Below are positions 8,581 through 18,308 of a stretch of DNA of 35,282 nt, piece after piece. Source of the stretch: Clostridia bacterium (lineage in GTDB: Bacteria > Bacillota > Clostridia > Oscillospirales > Acutalibacteraceae); contig JAGAPN010000043.1 in NCBI GenBank assembly GCA_017623235.1, positions 1 to 35,282 of the forward strand. The letters are read 5' to 3'. The translations under genes were made by a program, and so were the position numbers. How positions within the stretch are numbered: position 1 is the first letter of the stretch; every line of letters begins with the position of its first letter. The notes beneath the pieces were generated by a model that saw only the letters and a list, made by a program, of their open reading frames with translations, had not been told where the DNA came from and did not search any database.

Positions 8581-11500
8581 GTGCGAAAACTATTAGCTAT
8601 TATTCTCACTCTGGTTATGCTGGTAACGTCAGTCAGTTGTCTTACCCTTATGACCTTTGCTGAGACCTCCTCTGTCACCCCGTACACCTGGGCAGAATTC
8701 CAGACGGCAAACGCTAACAATGCTATCGGAAATCTGAGCAACTATAACGGTGACAACATCCTCGGCGGTGAAGCCGAGTGGGTATCCTGCGTATGGCCCA
8801 CAGCTGCGCCTAACACAAAGGATGCCGCAAACCAGACTGCTGAATGGATGTATAACGGCGGTGCCTATAATTCGGGTAACCACGTATACACCTGTTCTAA
8901 CTGGCTCCGTCCCGGCTACGATATTACCAAGAGCTACATCACCTTCCCCGTAAAGGGAAACCTTATGGGTGTTGATAAGCTGGTATTTGCAGCCGCAGAA
9001 ACCTCTAAAATGTACGATTTTGAGGTATACGTAGGTACAGACAAGTCTACTCTTTACGATGCAGCCAATAAGGTTGCTACCTACAACGCTTCAAACAGCC
9101 AACTTGATAAATACGTTTATTTAGTTGAGCTGCCCCAGCGTACCCCCGCTAAATACATTGGTCTTAAGGTTACCGACGCCCGTGGCCTGGAGCATTTAAA
9201 TCAGGTTGGCTATGACGAGCAGTATTACCTTAAGCTTGCAGGCGTTGCAGCCTTCGGCGGCTCGGCCAGCACCGTCAGCGACAACCTTTATGATGTCGCT
9301 ACAGACACAGTAGGCGCAGTTCCCACCGAGGATGCCCTCAATAAGGATATGAAGCCCGTTTACAGCTATCACATGGCTTATGGTGAAAATATAAACGGTC
9401 ACATCGGCGATGATATGCTTGTTCTTACCGACGGAAATTATAAGCCCGAAGGTAAGATTCATATCGGCGACGCCGTTAACAATTTCGGCGCTACCTTTAA
9501 GCTTGCTTACGATTTAGGTAAAGCCAAAAACGTTAAGAGTGTTACCATTTCCAGCGGTGGCAACGATACCAGACTCGGCTTTGCTAAAAAGTGGCAGGTA
9601 TTCGTTGGTAACGACCTTGCAACCCTCTTTGACAGCGCAAATGCCTACGGCATCGTAGACATTCCCTACGACACCAACAACCTCCCCAAGGGACATATCA
9701 ATACCATCACCTTCCCCGAGAATATTCCCGGTCAGTACGTTGGTATCTGGTTCCTTCAGGGTGTGACCCAGGCTTCAGGCGGCGCCGATTGGGCTAACTC
9801 GGTTGACGTCAGCGAAATCGCTATCCACGGCTCCGACATCGGCGGCGGCAACATAGTTGTTACCGAGCCCACCGTTTTCCCCTATACCGAGTCACAGTTT
9901 ACCGCAGCCAACGCAGGCAACACCAAGGTAGACCTTTCCAAGAACCTTCTTGGCGGACAGCCCGAGTGGACCGACTGCTTTGGTAACGTGCTTAACAACA
10001 GTTCCAATCAGCAATCCGCCTGGATGTATAACGGCGGCTACGGCACCGAAAACGGTATTGCCGCCTTCTGGAACTGGTACTCTGCTTATAATGGCAATGT
10101 GGCCGACAGAACAATGACCTTCTCCCTGGCCTCCAAGTTCAGCAAGGTAAATAAGCTTTTCCTTGCCAGCCCCGTTGGCCAGAAGATTCTTGATTTCGAG
10201 CTGTACGTCAGCGACACCAAGGATGACCTCTACAGCGCCGAAAACAAGATAGTAACCTACACCGCATCGACAGAAAATGAAGATAAGTACGTTTATCTTA
10301 TCGTTCTGCCCGAGGGTATCACCGCCAACTATGTTGGTCTTAAGGTACCCACCACCCGCAGCCTTACAATTAATACACAGTATAATTCAGGCTCTCTCCA
10401 CATTGCCGAAATCGGCGCCTTCGGTGAGTCCAACCTCACCGTTCAGGACAACGTAAACGGCACAGGCTATGAGTGGCCTCTCGGCACCTCCCTCAACTTT
10501 GATATGCTGCCCTATGTGAATGGTGCTACCACCCAGTCCACTACCGACAGCATAGAAAAGGATATTGGATATTTGACCGACGGTGTCTATACAATGGGCG
10601 GTTATTACCGTTTCTATAACGCCGTTAATATGACCGTTGCCTTTGACCTTAAAAAGGCTGCAGAAATCGACCAGGTAATGCTTCTCTCCGGTGGCACCTT
10701 CCCCTATGCATCGGGTTGGGAAATATACGTAGGTAATTCCTTAACCGAGCTCTTTAAGGCTGATAACTGTTACGGTAAGGTAAATGTTGCCGCACAGGCC
10801 AGCCATAAGGATAAGGTCTGGACAGTAGCCGACCTTGACGTAATGCCCGTTGGACGTTACGTAGGTGTTAAGATACTTTCTACCGGTAATACCGGCAACA
10901 CCGATGGCAGCGTTCAGCTTGAAGAAATTGCCTTCTTCGGTAATTCCGTAGGCTTTATGGAATCTTCAGGCGCTATTACCACAGCCCCCGGCTATAACAT
11001 CCTTAAGGATACACAGTCCTTTGCACTCAAGAATCACAACGATTATAATAATTTGGCATGGACCGCCATCAGCGCCATAAGCTCTGTAAACGGCAGTAAC
11101 GGCCAGTCCTACGCCAAGCTGGTTGACGGCGACCTTGGTAACGAGGTTACACAGTGGAACGTCTACCACGACCGTACAACCCGAGCTACAGGCTATTCAA
11201 ACCACGCTCTCCGTGTCGGTGAAGGTAAATTCTTCTTCGACCTGGGCGAGGGCAAATCTGCTACCGCAGGCGCAGTAATGGTATACGGCACCAATAAGTA
11301 CGTTTCTTATAAGGCTTACGTTTCCAACGACCCCGCAGTAGCCTCTAACCCCGACCTCCTCTTTGCCGAGGCTAACCTCTTTGCCGTTCACGATAATCTG
11401 GATTCTGCCGCAGCTCTTGTTCAGACAGAGGCAAAGACAGGCCGCTTCTTCGGTATTATGGTATGCCGTGTAATAGTTCCCTCTACGGGAGCCTCTAACT

Positions 11501-14500
11501 CCACCTTCGGCGCAACCGAAATCGGATTCTATCCTCCCATGGCTTACGGTATTGATACATCCGGCGCCCTGGCAGGCAACATCCTTGATAAGGATACCGA
11601 CCTTTACGTATCCCGTGACGGAAAGACCGTATTTGCCAATATGACCTCCGTTTCCGGTAACTGGAAGGATGATATGAACAATGGCGCCGCAAGCTTTAAG
11701 GATAAGCTCACCGACGGCACCTTTGACGATTGGTACGGCGGTTCTACGGCATACAGAGGCAACATTCTCTGGAATGCAAACAAGGTACGTTTGGTATATG
11801 CTCTTGATACCGAGGTTGCCATCAACAAGATGATTATCGGCGGCGGTCGTCCCTTCGAAGGAACTGATACCGATAACAAGTACGCTATCAAGAACTACAG
11901 CATTTACGTATCTAATTCCTCTGACAATCTGTTTGATCCCAAGAATGCAGTTGCTTACCATCATAACGGCACCAAGGCTCAGGCTCAGCTGCTTGATTTC
12001 AGCACTATGAACGTTAAGGGTAAGTACATAGGTATTCTTTTCCACGAGGGTTATGAATCAACCCTTTACCTGGCCGAAATCGGCGTATACGGTAACTTCG
12101 CTTCCGATGATTACAACGTAAACGCCGCTCCCACCAAGGATCAGATTGCAGGCCTGGGCCAGAACCTCCTGGACGAGATGGGCCTTACCTGCGACAAGCT
12201 GACCGATAAGACCACAGCAGCTCTTCTTAACGATAATATTGTTATCACTACCGAGAACAGCAAGGCTGTAACCATTGAAGATGCCGCAGGCGTTAAGCTC
12301 ACATACGATATGGGCAAGACCCTTCCCATCAACGCTCTTCTCGTTGCCGCCAAGTATCACGGTAAGAACAATACCATCCCCGTTCTTTACAAGATTTACG
12401 TGTCTGATAATCTTGACCATCTTTACGATACTCCCTTTGTTCAGAACTATACTTCAGGCTGGCAGGCAAATAACTTTGGCGCAGGCGCTACACAGCTCTT
12501 CAACCTTACAAATGTTGTTAATGCCCGCTATGTAGGCTTTGAGTTTGCTTCTACCGCTATCGGCTACGACGATCTCGACCTTATCGAGCTGGGTGCCTAC
12601 GGTAGCACAGACCTCTGGGCAACCCTTGGCACTAACATCGACACCGTTTACGTTGACGGTAAGGATATGGGAAGCTCTTCTGTAATTGATGCTATCGCAT
12701 TCAAGAACAATTCTTCCATCCAGGTTCTGTACAACGACAACACCACCAAGGTATTCCTTGCAAACGGCACCACCGTTACCGAGGAAACTGCTCTGGCCAA
12801 CGCCTTCTCTTATAAGGGCGCCCAGATCCGCACCGAGGCTCCTCTCGGTATCCGCTTTGTTAACACCATTTCGGATGCAGCCCTTGCAAAGGCTACCAAG
12901 ATAGGTACCATTGCCGCCAAGTTCTCTGATCTGAACGGCGCAGACCTTCTCCGTATCTACACCAAGGACTATACCATTTCCGATTCCGTTGCCTTCGACA
13001 AGGCCGAAAACGTTAACGAGTGGTATGACGAGGCTGATAATTCTTTCAGCATCGCTCTTATGAACCTTCGTCAGTTCAAGTACGTCAATAACTACGTTGC
13101 ACGTTCCTACATCATAGTTGAGAAGGATGATATCCTTTACACCATCTACGGCGATACCAAGATGGTTAGCCCCTATGACGTAGCTGACGCTGCTTCCAAT
13201 GATCCTAACGCTAACCTCTCTGCCGAGGCTGAAGACTTTATTGATACCGTCCTCGCAGAGTCCTCTATTGAAGAGGTAGTTAAGGATTATGCCGACGCTC
13301 TCGGCATTAGCCAGACCCAGCTCGATGCTTCTGCAAAGAGCGGTGCCGACGTTGACTACAGCCGTCTGGCTAAGGTCATCAAGAAGGCAATGAGCGGTCA
13401 AGATATCGTAATCGGTACCCTGGGCGGCTCCATTACCGAAGGCGCATACTCCTCTGCACAGATTGCAGGCGTTCCCCAGAGCATTACCTGTTACTCTAAC
13501 CGCTTCCGTGAGTGGCTTGCCAACACCTTCGGCGTAAACGTAACACTTTACAACGCAGGTATCTCGGCTACCAACTCCGACCTGGGTATCACCCGCTTTG
13601 AGGAAAACGTACTTAAGTACAACCCCGACCTGGTAATCATCGAATACGCTGTTAACCAGGGTAATACAGGCGACAGAACTACAGAGGCTTCCGTAGACTA
13701 CTCTTACGAGGCCTGTGTACGCAAGGCTCTTAATACGGGCTCTGCCGTTATGATGCTCTTCACCGTTTACGCAGGTGTTATTGATGACGAGGGTAATACC
13801 CTTGGTACCAATGACCAGGTAATGGAAATGAAGATTGGTAACCACTACAAGCTGCCTATGGTAAGCTTTAGAGATGCCTCCTTCGATGAAACTACCAAGA
13901 CCTGGCGTGAGGAACTGGGCGGCGATTATCTCACCGTTCTTTCTTCCGATAGAATTCACCCCAATTCCTACGGTCATCAGATGATCAGCGTGCTGCTGGG
14001 CAACGAAATGGCAAAGGCTATAGCAGCCTATATTGCCGATCCCACCCTGGCAGAAGCTACACCTTATGCTCCTGCAGATGCCCTTTACGCAAATACCAAG
14101 CTGCTTGATAATCTCAAGCTTTACACCTACGATAACCTCCCCGAGGAGTGGATCGTTTCTATGGGTGGCTGGTACGCTGAAGGCTCTCAGTACAGACCCA
14201 TCCTGCCCTACGCTTGGCGTATGGACAGCACCGATACCGCCGAAATGGTACTGAATATTCCCAACGCAACACATATCTCGGTTGTATATTCAAGACCTGT
14301 GGTATCGGGTGAAGCCAACTACGTTATCCTGAATTTCAAGGCTAACACTATAGAAAAGAGTGCTTATGCAAACTATTCCGATCACTTCGCAGTAACAACC
14401 GAACTTGTCAATAATGCAACCGCCGCCGACTATCAGTTCACCATGGGCGCTAACTTCAGAACCGACGTGGTTAAGGAAGTTCGTGTCATTGGTATTGCCG

Positions 14501-14517
14501 TAAGTCAGGCACAATAA
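8581..14517 (+). CDS. Giant secreted SGNH-family hydrolase with seven discoidin-like modules
   Basis: A 1978-residue paralogue of the protein at 3005, starting at GTG with AAAGGAG upstream. The signal peptide nearly matches that of its sister ('MRKLLAIILTLVMLVTSVSC'). Seven beta-sandwich modules (residues 30-1340) lead to the shared 'GAQIRTEAPLGIRFVNTIS' domain (from residue 1413) and a C-terminal SGNH hydrolase: GGSITEG (Ser 1617), 'NAGISATNS', 'EYAVNQ' (Asn 1692, Gln 1693) and DRIH (Asp 1790, His 1793). The catalytic Ser, Asn, Asp and His are all present, but block III has Gln where the sister has Asp. It is probably an extracellular carbohydrate esterase of differing specificity. No anchor is seen. 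Codon use is uniformly biased to C-ending codons, suggesting high expression. Confidence 0.85.
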   Translation: MRKLLAIILTLVMLVTSVSCLTLMTFAETSSVTPYTWAEFQTANANNAIGNLSNYNGDNILGGEAEWVSCVWPTAAPNTKDAANQTAEWMYNGGAYNSGNHVYTCSNWLRPGYDITKSYITFPVKGNLMGVDKLVFAAAETSKMYDFEVYVGTDKSTLYDAANKVATYNASNSQLDKYVYLVELPQRTPAKYIGLKVTDARGLEHLNQVGYDEQYYLKLAGVAAFGGSASTVSDNLYDVATDTVGAVPTEDALNKDMKPVYSYHMAYGENINGHIGDDMLVLTDGNYKPEGKIHIGDAVNNFGATFKLAYDLGKAKNVKSVTISSGGNDTRLGFAKKWQVFVGNDLATLFDSANAYGIVDIPYDTNNLPKGHINTITFPENIPGQYVGIWFLQGVTQASGGADWANSVDVSEIAIHGSDIGGGNIVVTEPTVFPYTESQFTAANAGNTKVDLSKNLLGGQPEWTDCFGNVLNNSSNQQSAWMYNGGYGTENGIAAFWNWYSAYNGNVADRTMTFSLASKFSKVNKLFLASPVGQKILDFELYVSDTKDDLYSAENKIVTYTASTENEDKYVYLIVLPEGITANYVGLKVPTTRSLTINTQYNSGSLHIAEIGAFGESNLTVQDNVNGTGYEWPLGTSLNFDMLPYVNGATTQSTTDSIEKDIGYLTDGVYTMGGYYRFYNAVNMTVAFDLKKAAEIDQVMLLSGGTFPYASGWEIYVGNSLTELFKADNCYGKVNVAAQASHKDKVWTVADLDVMPVGRYVGVKILSTGNTGNTDGSVQLEEIAFFGNSVGFMESSGAITTAPGYNILKDTQSFALKNHNDYNNLAWTAISAISSVNGSNGQSYAKLVDGDLGNEVTQWNVYHDRTTRATGYSNHALRVGEGKFFFDLGEGKSATAGAVMVYGTNKYVSYKAYVSNDPAVASNPDLLFAEANLFAVHDNLDSAAALVQTEAKTGRFFGIMVCRVIVPSTGASNSTFGATEIGFYPPMAYGIDTSGALAGNILDKDTDLYVSRDGKTVFANMTSVSGNWKDDMNNGAASFKDKLTDGTFDDWYGGSTAYRGNILWNANKVRLVYALDTEVAINKMIIGGGRPFEGTDTDNKYAIKNYSIYVSNSSDNLFDPKNAVAYHHNGTKAQAQLLDFSTMNVKGKYIGILFHEGYESTLYLAEIGVYGNFASDDYNVNAAPTKDQIAGLGQNLLDEMGLTCDKLTDKTTAALLNDNIVITTENSKAVTIEDAAGVKLTYDMGKTLPINALLVAAKYHGKNNTIPVLYKIYVSDNLDHLYDTPFVQNYTSGWQANNFGAGATQLFNLTNVVNARYVGFEFASTAIGYDDLDLIELGAYGSTDLWATLGTNIDTVYVDGKDMGSSSVIDAIAFKNNSSIQVLYNDNTTKVFLANGTTVTEETALANAFSYKGAQIRTEAPLGIRFVNTISDAALAKATKIGTIAAKFSDLNGADLLRIYTKDYTISDSVAFDKAENVNEWYDEADNSFSIALMNLRQFKYVNNYVARSYIIVEKDDILYTIYGDTKMVSPYDVADAASNDPNANLSAEAEDFIDTVLAESSIEEVVKDYADALGISQTQLDASAKSGADVDYSRLAKVIKKAMSGQDIVIGTLGGSITEGAYSSAQIAGVPQSITCYSNRFREWLANTFGVNVTLYNAGISATNSDLGITRFEENVLKYNPDLVIIEYAVNQGNTGDRTTEASVDYSYEACVRKALNTGSAVMMLFTVYAGVIDDEGNTLGTNDQVMEMKIGNHYKLPMVSFRDASFDETTKTWREELGGDYLTVLSSDRIHPNSYGHQMISVLLGNEMAKAIAAYIADPTLAEATPYAPADALYANTKLLDNLKLYTYDNLPEEWIVSMGGWYAEGSQYRPILPYAWRMDSTDTAEMVLNIPNATHISVVYSRPVVSGEANYVILNFKANTIEKSAYANYSDHFAVTTELVNNATAADYQFTMGANFRTDVVKEVRVIGIAVSQAQ
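8680..12610 (+). repeat. Tandem discoidin-like protein modules, order A-B-A-B-C-D-E
   Basis: Seven coding repeats in the second giant protein. Approximate spans: A 8680-9262, B 9263-9850, A 9870-10430, B 10431-10950, C 10951-11545, D 11546-12095, E 12096-12610. A modules begin with 'PYT' and carry 'WMYNGG'. B modules carry 'FKLAYDLGKAKNVKSVTISS' or 'AFDLKKAAEIDQVMLLSGG'. C has 'FFDLGEGKSATAGAVMVYG', D ends 'YLAEIGVYG' and E has 'KLTYDMGKTLPINALLV'. Each class matches the same class in the sister protein better than its own neighbours do. Confidence 0.75.
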
Positions 14518-14535
14518 TAAAGGAGGACGACAGCT

Positions 14536-16842
14536 ATGAAATCTACTTTTAAGATTAAGTTATCAGCTCTGCTGCTGGTAGTTGTAATGCTGCTTACAGG
14601 TCCCCTTTATTGCGGAACTAATGCATTCGCTGCCGACAGCCTTGTCGACACCGACATTTTTGAAGATTATCTGAAGCCCGCAGTTCCCACTACGGGCGCT
14701 CAGATAGACCCTAACAAGTCCTATGAGTACGTTCAGTCCAACTTCTTCAATGAAGCTATTAAGGAACTCTGGGATATGGGTAAAAGGGGAGGCTTCGAGG
14801 CCTTCACAGATATTGAAATGGGCAACCGTACCGTTACTAACCTTAAGTACGACGGCTCTACTGCCGGCCCCTTCATCTATTTCTGGAACGACAAGCTGGA
14901 AAACTATGAAGCAGGCGGTAAGCGCCTGGCTTATGCTCAGCTTTTCCCCGGCACAGACCCCACCCAGTATGACGGTCTTTGCTTCTGGATAAGCAAGCCT
15001 GCCTCTAACAAGAACAGCAAGCTGGTTATTCAGACCGGTGCCGCTCATGCAGGTTACTGGCCCAGCCACAACGGTAAGGATGAAAACTATTTTTCCTATA
15101 ACGTTTTCCTTCCCAGCGGCGATTTTGAGGGTTACATTTATATCCCCTTCGAGGATATAAAGACAACCCACACCCAGCAGGTGCTTAATCCTACAGGCCT
15201 TAACTTTATGGGCTTCCGTTACACCAACGCTAACGGCAAGGTCAGCGATCTTTATATCGACGACCTCTGCCTCTACCGTGAAGGCGAGGGCGGTACCACA
15301 TCGGTTGGTCAGCCCAGCACAGGTAAGGGCGTTCAGCTTGATAGCAATAAGGAATATATTTATATCGATTCCGTAATCTTCAACAACGCTACCGCTGAGA
15401 CCTGGGCCCTTGCAAAGAAATCTTGCTTTGACGTAACCCCCGGTATTACCGACGTTCATCCCGACGGTGTTAAGACCTCGGTGAAGTTCCATATTAACCC
15501 TCTGAAGAATTCGCCCTATCCCGAGGCATACTTTATGAACGCCTCCGACCCCACCAAGAACGCCCCCATCGGTGCCCTCTTCGGCTCGGGTATGGATTTC
15601 TCCACCTACGAGGGCTTAAGGGTATGGCTCAAGTCTGATCCCAACTCTCCCCACACCACCTTTACCATTTCTATAGGTAATATGTACGTGGGCTGGTACG
15701 GTGACAGCAAATCCGCCGACTTCTTCAGCTACAATGTTGTCATTTATAAGGGCTTTGAGGGTTATGTGTACATTCCCTTTGACCGCTTTGTAAACAAAGA
15801 CGGCGTTTCCATTGACGCAAACAGAAGAAAAGCCCTTAGCTGGATTGCCTTCCGTGGTAACGACCAGCTTACCCTGGCTGACAATACCATCTACCTTGCA
15901 GACCTTTCTCTCTACGGTGTAAAGGGTGTGGCCGAGGAGCCCGACAATACCGTTGGCGTTCAGCTCGACCCCAATAAGAAGTATGAGCTTATTCCTTCGC
16001 TTACCTTTGGTGATGCCGTTCAGAAGCAGTGGGATGAAACCAAAAAAGCAGGTATTATCCCCACCGCAGGCATTACCGATAAGGAGTACACCCCCGATAA
16101 CGGTATGTCCTCCGTAAACCTTCATACCGACGGTACAGTTCCCTATGCCGAGCTTTACTATTGGTATGAGAACGATAGCACCAACCGTCTGCCCCATAGC
16201 CAGCTGTGGCACGACATCACTACCAAGGACTTTGAGGGTATCCGTTTCTGGATAAAGATGGATGAGAACAACACCTACTCAAAGCTCAGTGTTATGATAG
16301 GCTCTATGTTCACAGGCTATTGGCCAGGTGAAACAGGCTTCTTCAGCTACGACCTCAACATTCCCCGCGGTGGCTATGAAGGTTACGTAAATATTCCCTT
16401 CAGCGCCTTTGTAAACAAGGCAGGCGCCGCCTATGACGGACATAGTCCCAACTTCCTTGCCTTTAAGTACAATGAAACTGCTTACAAGGTAACCGACGTT
16501 TGGATTTCCGATCTTTCTATCTACCGTGAGGCTGTAACCGTTAAGCCCACCGTTCCCGGTGGCACCGTAATCGGCGGCGATAAGCTTCAGCCCACCGAAA
16601 AGCCCGAGGCTGACGGTACAGTTACCGACGATATGGGTACAGATTACAACGAAGACTTCTTTGCAGGTCAGAATAACGGCAACAGCAGTCAAAAGCCCGG
16701 TGACGCCCAGGCAGAAGGCTTCAACTGGATGCTCGTAATCATACCCGCAGCCGCTCTGCTCGTTCTGGCAGCCGCCTTCATCATCTTCTTTATAATCTTA
16801 AAGAAGAAAAAGAAGGGTAATGCTGAACAGCAGCCACAGTAA
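14536..16842 (+). CDS. Membrane-anchored surface protein with three jelly-roll-like modules
   Basis: A 768-residue protein starting 18 bases after the second giant, with AAAGGAGG upstream. It has a signal peptide (cleavage near 'AFAAD', about residue 33), then three homologous modules beginning 'GAQIDPNKSYEY' (54), 'GVQLDSNKEYIY' (265) and 'GVQLDPNKKYEL' (474), each about 200 residues. A Pro/Thr/Asp/Gly-rich spacer (about 670-725) leads to one membrane helix (about 731-755) and a 'KKKKKGN' cytoplasmic tail. The modules share Y-[DE]-G-[IL]-x-[FV]-W, then F-[ES]-Y-[ND]-[VL], F/Y-EGY[VI]-x-IPF and a final D-L-x-[LI]-Y. There is no catalytic signature. It is best read as a wall-spanning glycan-capturing protein that works with the SGNH enzymes and the importer. 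This function is inference. Confidence 0.82.
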   Translation: MKSTFKIKLSALLLVVVMLLTGPLYCGTNAFAADSLVDTDIFEDYLKPAVPTTGAQIDPNKSYEYVQSNFFNEAIKELWDMGKRGGFEAFTDIEMGNRTVTNLKYDGSTAGPFIYFWNDKLENYEAGGKRLAYAQLFPGTDPTQYDGLCFWISKPASNKNSKLVIQTGAAHAGYWPSHNGKDENYFSYNVFLPSGDFEGYIYIPFEDIKTTHTQQVLNPTGLNFMGFRYTNANGKVSDLYIDDLCLYREGEGGTTSVGQPSTGKGVQLDSNKEYIYIDSVIFNNATAETWALAKKSCFDVTPGITDVHPDGVKTSVKFHINPLKNSPYPEAYFMNASDPTKNAPIGALFGSGMDFSTYEGLRVWLKSDPNSPHTTFTISIGNMYVGWYGDSKSADFFSYNVVIYKGFEGYVYIPFDRFVNKDGVSIDANRRKALSWIAFRGNDQLTLADNTIYLADLSLYGVKGVAEEPDNTVGVQLDPNKKYELIPSLTFGDAVQKQWDETKKAGIIPTAGITDKEYTPDNGMSSVNLHTDGTVPYAELYYWYENDSTNRLPHSQLWHDITTKDFEGIRFWIKMDENNTYSKLSVMIGSMFTGYWPGETGFFSYDLNIPRGGYEGYVNIPFSAFVNKAGAAYDGHSPNFLAFKYNETAYKVTDVWISDLSIYREAVTVKPTVPGGTVIGGDKLQPTEKPEADGTVTDDMGTDYNEDFFAGQNNGNSSQKPGDAQAEGFNWMLVIIPAAALLVLAAAFIIFFIILKKKKKGNAEQQPQ
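14695..16530 (+). repeat. Three tandem copies of a ~210-residue module
   Basis: The coding repeats start at about 14695, 15328 and 15955, a period of roughly 630 bases. At protein level the copies keep the motif set G-[AV]-Q-[IL]-D, EGY-[IV]-x-IPF and D-L-[CS]-[LI]-Y. A fourth, more distant copy is the single domain of the lipoprotein at 2165-2980. Confidence 0.8.
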
Positions 16843-16849
16843 AGACATT

Positions 16850-16888
16850 ACGGGAAGGGCAGGGGATAAAACCCCTGCGCCCTCCCGT
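16850..16888 (+). other. Intercistronic GC-rich hairpin before the binding-protein gene
   Basis: The arms 16850-16865 and 16872-16888 pair with one mismatch and one bulged base around a six-base A-rich loop. No T-run follows, and the ribosome site of the next gene begins a few bases later. As with hairpins next to other sugar-binding-protein genes, it may set a different mRNA level for the cistrons on either side. Confidence 0.55.
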
Positions 16889-16906
16889 CGGTAAAAGGAG
16901 ACTTTT

Positions 16907-18280
16907 ATGAAAAAGATTATTTGTTTATTAACCGTACTTGCAATGGTATTCTCTCTGGCTGCCTGCGGCGGTAGCGGTTCAGGTGACAAAAACGACGGTC
17001 CCAAGGACGGCGAAATCGCCGCTACAGGCTCCAAGTGGGTCGAGGGCTTATACGTTCCCGAGCTTGAGAACACCAACATCCGCTGGCTCCGTAGCTCTGC
17101 CCGTGAATATCATCAGAGCATCGATACAGAGGAAATCCCCGACGCATACTATCAGTCCTGGCTCGCCTGGGAAGCTACCTACGGCGGCAAGGTTACCGTT
17201 GAGGTAACAGGCTGGGATGATTTCACCACCTACCTTACCACAGGCGCAGCTTCCGGCGATATGCCTGACATCGTTTACGGCGGTACCACCTGGTTCCCCA
17301 AGTGGCCTGCAGCAGGCCTTGTTCAGCCTCTTGACGATTATGCCGATTATATCGACCTTTCCGACGAAATGTGGAACAAGGGCGTTATGGATCAGCTTAA
17401 GTGGGGCGGCAAGAACTATATCGCTTACGCACAGGTTCCCGAGCTTTTCTATATCTGCTACAACCAGACCAAGTTTGATTTAGCAGGCGAGAAGACTCCT
17501 CTCGAGCATTGGAAGGACGGCACTTGGACCTGGACACAGTTCATTAAGACTGCTAAGAATATGACCGACGTTAAGGCTAACGAGTACGGCTGCACCGGCT
17601 GGAACCTCGGCGTTAACAAGGCACCCTATTCTCTCATTAACATTTCCGCAGACGGCACTCTGACCTCTAACGTTACAAACACAAAGGTTAAGAACTATTT
17701 CCAGAGCCTTTATGATTTTACTCATTCCGGCGCACAGCGTACCGATAACTCGTCCAGCAACTATATGTCCACCTTCTTTGCAGGACAGGATGCTATGATC
17801 CACGTTTCTCAGGAGGAGTACATCAGAACGCAGAAGATGCTTAAGATCACCGGTGGTGACGAGTTCCGTATAGCTCCCAACCCCCTGATTGATTCTAACG
17901 GCGAGACCCAGTCCAAGATGGCTTCCAACATCTACGGCTACTCCATCTCCTCTCAGGCTAAGAACCCCGAAGGCGCAGCCGTACTTATCGACCTCTACTA
18001 CAAGATTCATAACAAGATTGAGGATTCTAACGGTGAGCTTGGCTCCTTCGGCGTATATCTTAACGACGAAGAGAAGGCTGCTGTAAAGCAGGCTAACGAG
18101 GCTACTCCCGAGCTTAACTTCACCATAGGTATCTCTAACTTCAGCGCTCTCTGGGCAGAGTCTAAGTGTGATTTCATCACTGACCCTGCAAAGGAAGGCA
18201 GCGTATCCTCCGCACTTGACGGCTTCGACAGCGTGCTTAATGCAGAGCTGAAGGAAGTTATGAAGGCTGTCGGACAGTAA
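16907..18280 (+). CDS. Sugar-binding lipoprotein of ABC importer (extracellular solute-binding protein family 1), copy 1
   Basis: A 457-residue lipoprotein with signal and lipobox 'SLAAC' (Cys 20), a short Gly/Ser/Asp spacer, then a periplasmic-binding-protein-like fold. Visible family features are 'FTTYLTTGAASGDMPDIVYG' (the region contacting ligand in family-1 binding proteins), 'LVQPLDDY', 'YICYNQTKFD' and 'FFAGQDAMIH'. ATG with AAAAGGAG eight bases upstream. Codon use is strongly biased, so high expression is likely. It should deliver ligand to the permease pair at 204-2100. A paralogue of about two-thirds identity (by eye) follows directly, so the importer appears to have two receptors. 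Ligand unknown. Confidence 0.9.
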   Translation: MKKIICLLTVLAMVFSLAACGGSGSGDKNDGPKDGEIAATGSKWVEGLYVPELENTNIRWLRSSAREYHQSIDTEEIPDAYYQSWLAWEATYGGKVTVEVTGWDDFTTYLTTGAASGDMPDIVYGGTTWFPKWPAAGLVQPLDDYADYIDLSDEMWNKGVMDQLKWGGKNYIAYAQVPELFYICYNQTKFDLAGEKTPLEHWKDGTWTWTQFIKTAKNMTDVKANEYGCTGWNLGVNKAPYSLINISADGTLTSNVTNTKVKNYFQSLYDFTHSGAQRTDNSSSNYMSTFFAGQDAMIHVSQEEYIRTQKMLKITGGDEFRIAPNPLIDSNGETQSKMASNIYGYSISSQAKNPEGAAVLIDLYYKIHNKIEDSNGELGSFGVYLNDEEKAAVKQANEATPELNFTIGISNFSALWAESKCDFITDPAKEGSVSSALDGFDSVLNAELKEVMKAVGQ

Positions 18281-18308
18281 ACACTATAACCGTGAAATGA
18301 GTTGAGTT

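Noticed and set aside
12454..14274. A 606-codon open frame on the minus strand opposite the second SGNH hydrolase
   Set aside because: It lies entirely antisense to a well-supported gene, has no ribosome site or recognisable domain, and is explained by the extreme codon bias of the + strand gene, which removes stops from one antisense frame.
16540..16842. Sortase (LPXTG) anchor at the C-terminus of the three-module protein
   Set aside because: No LPXTG-like motif precedes the helix; the hydrophobic segment followed by a Lys-rich tail can hold the protein as a plain membrane anchor.
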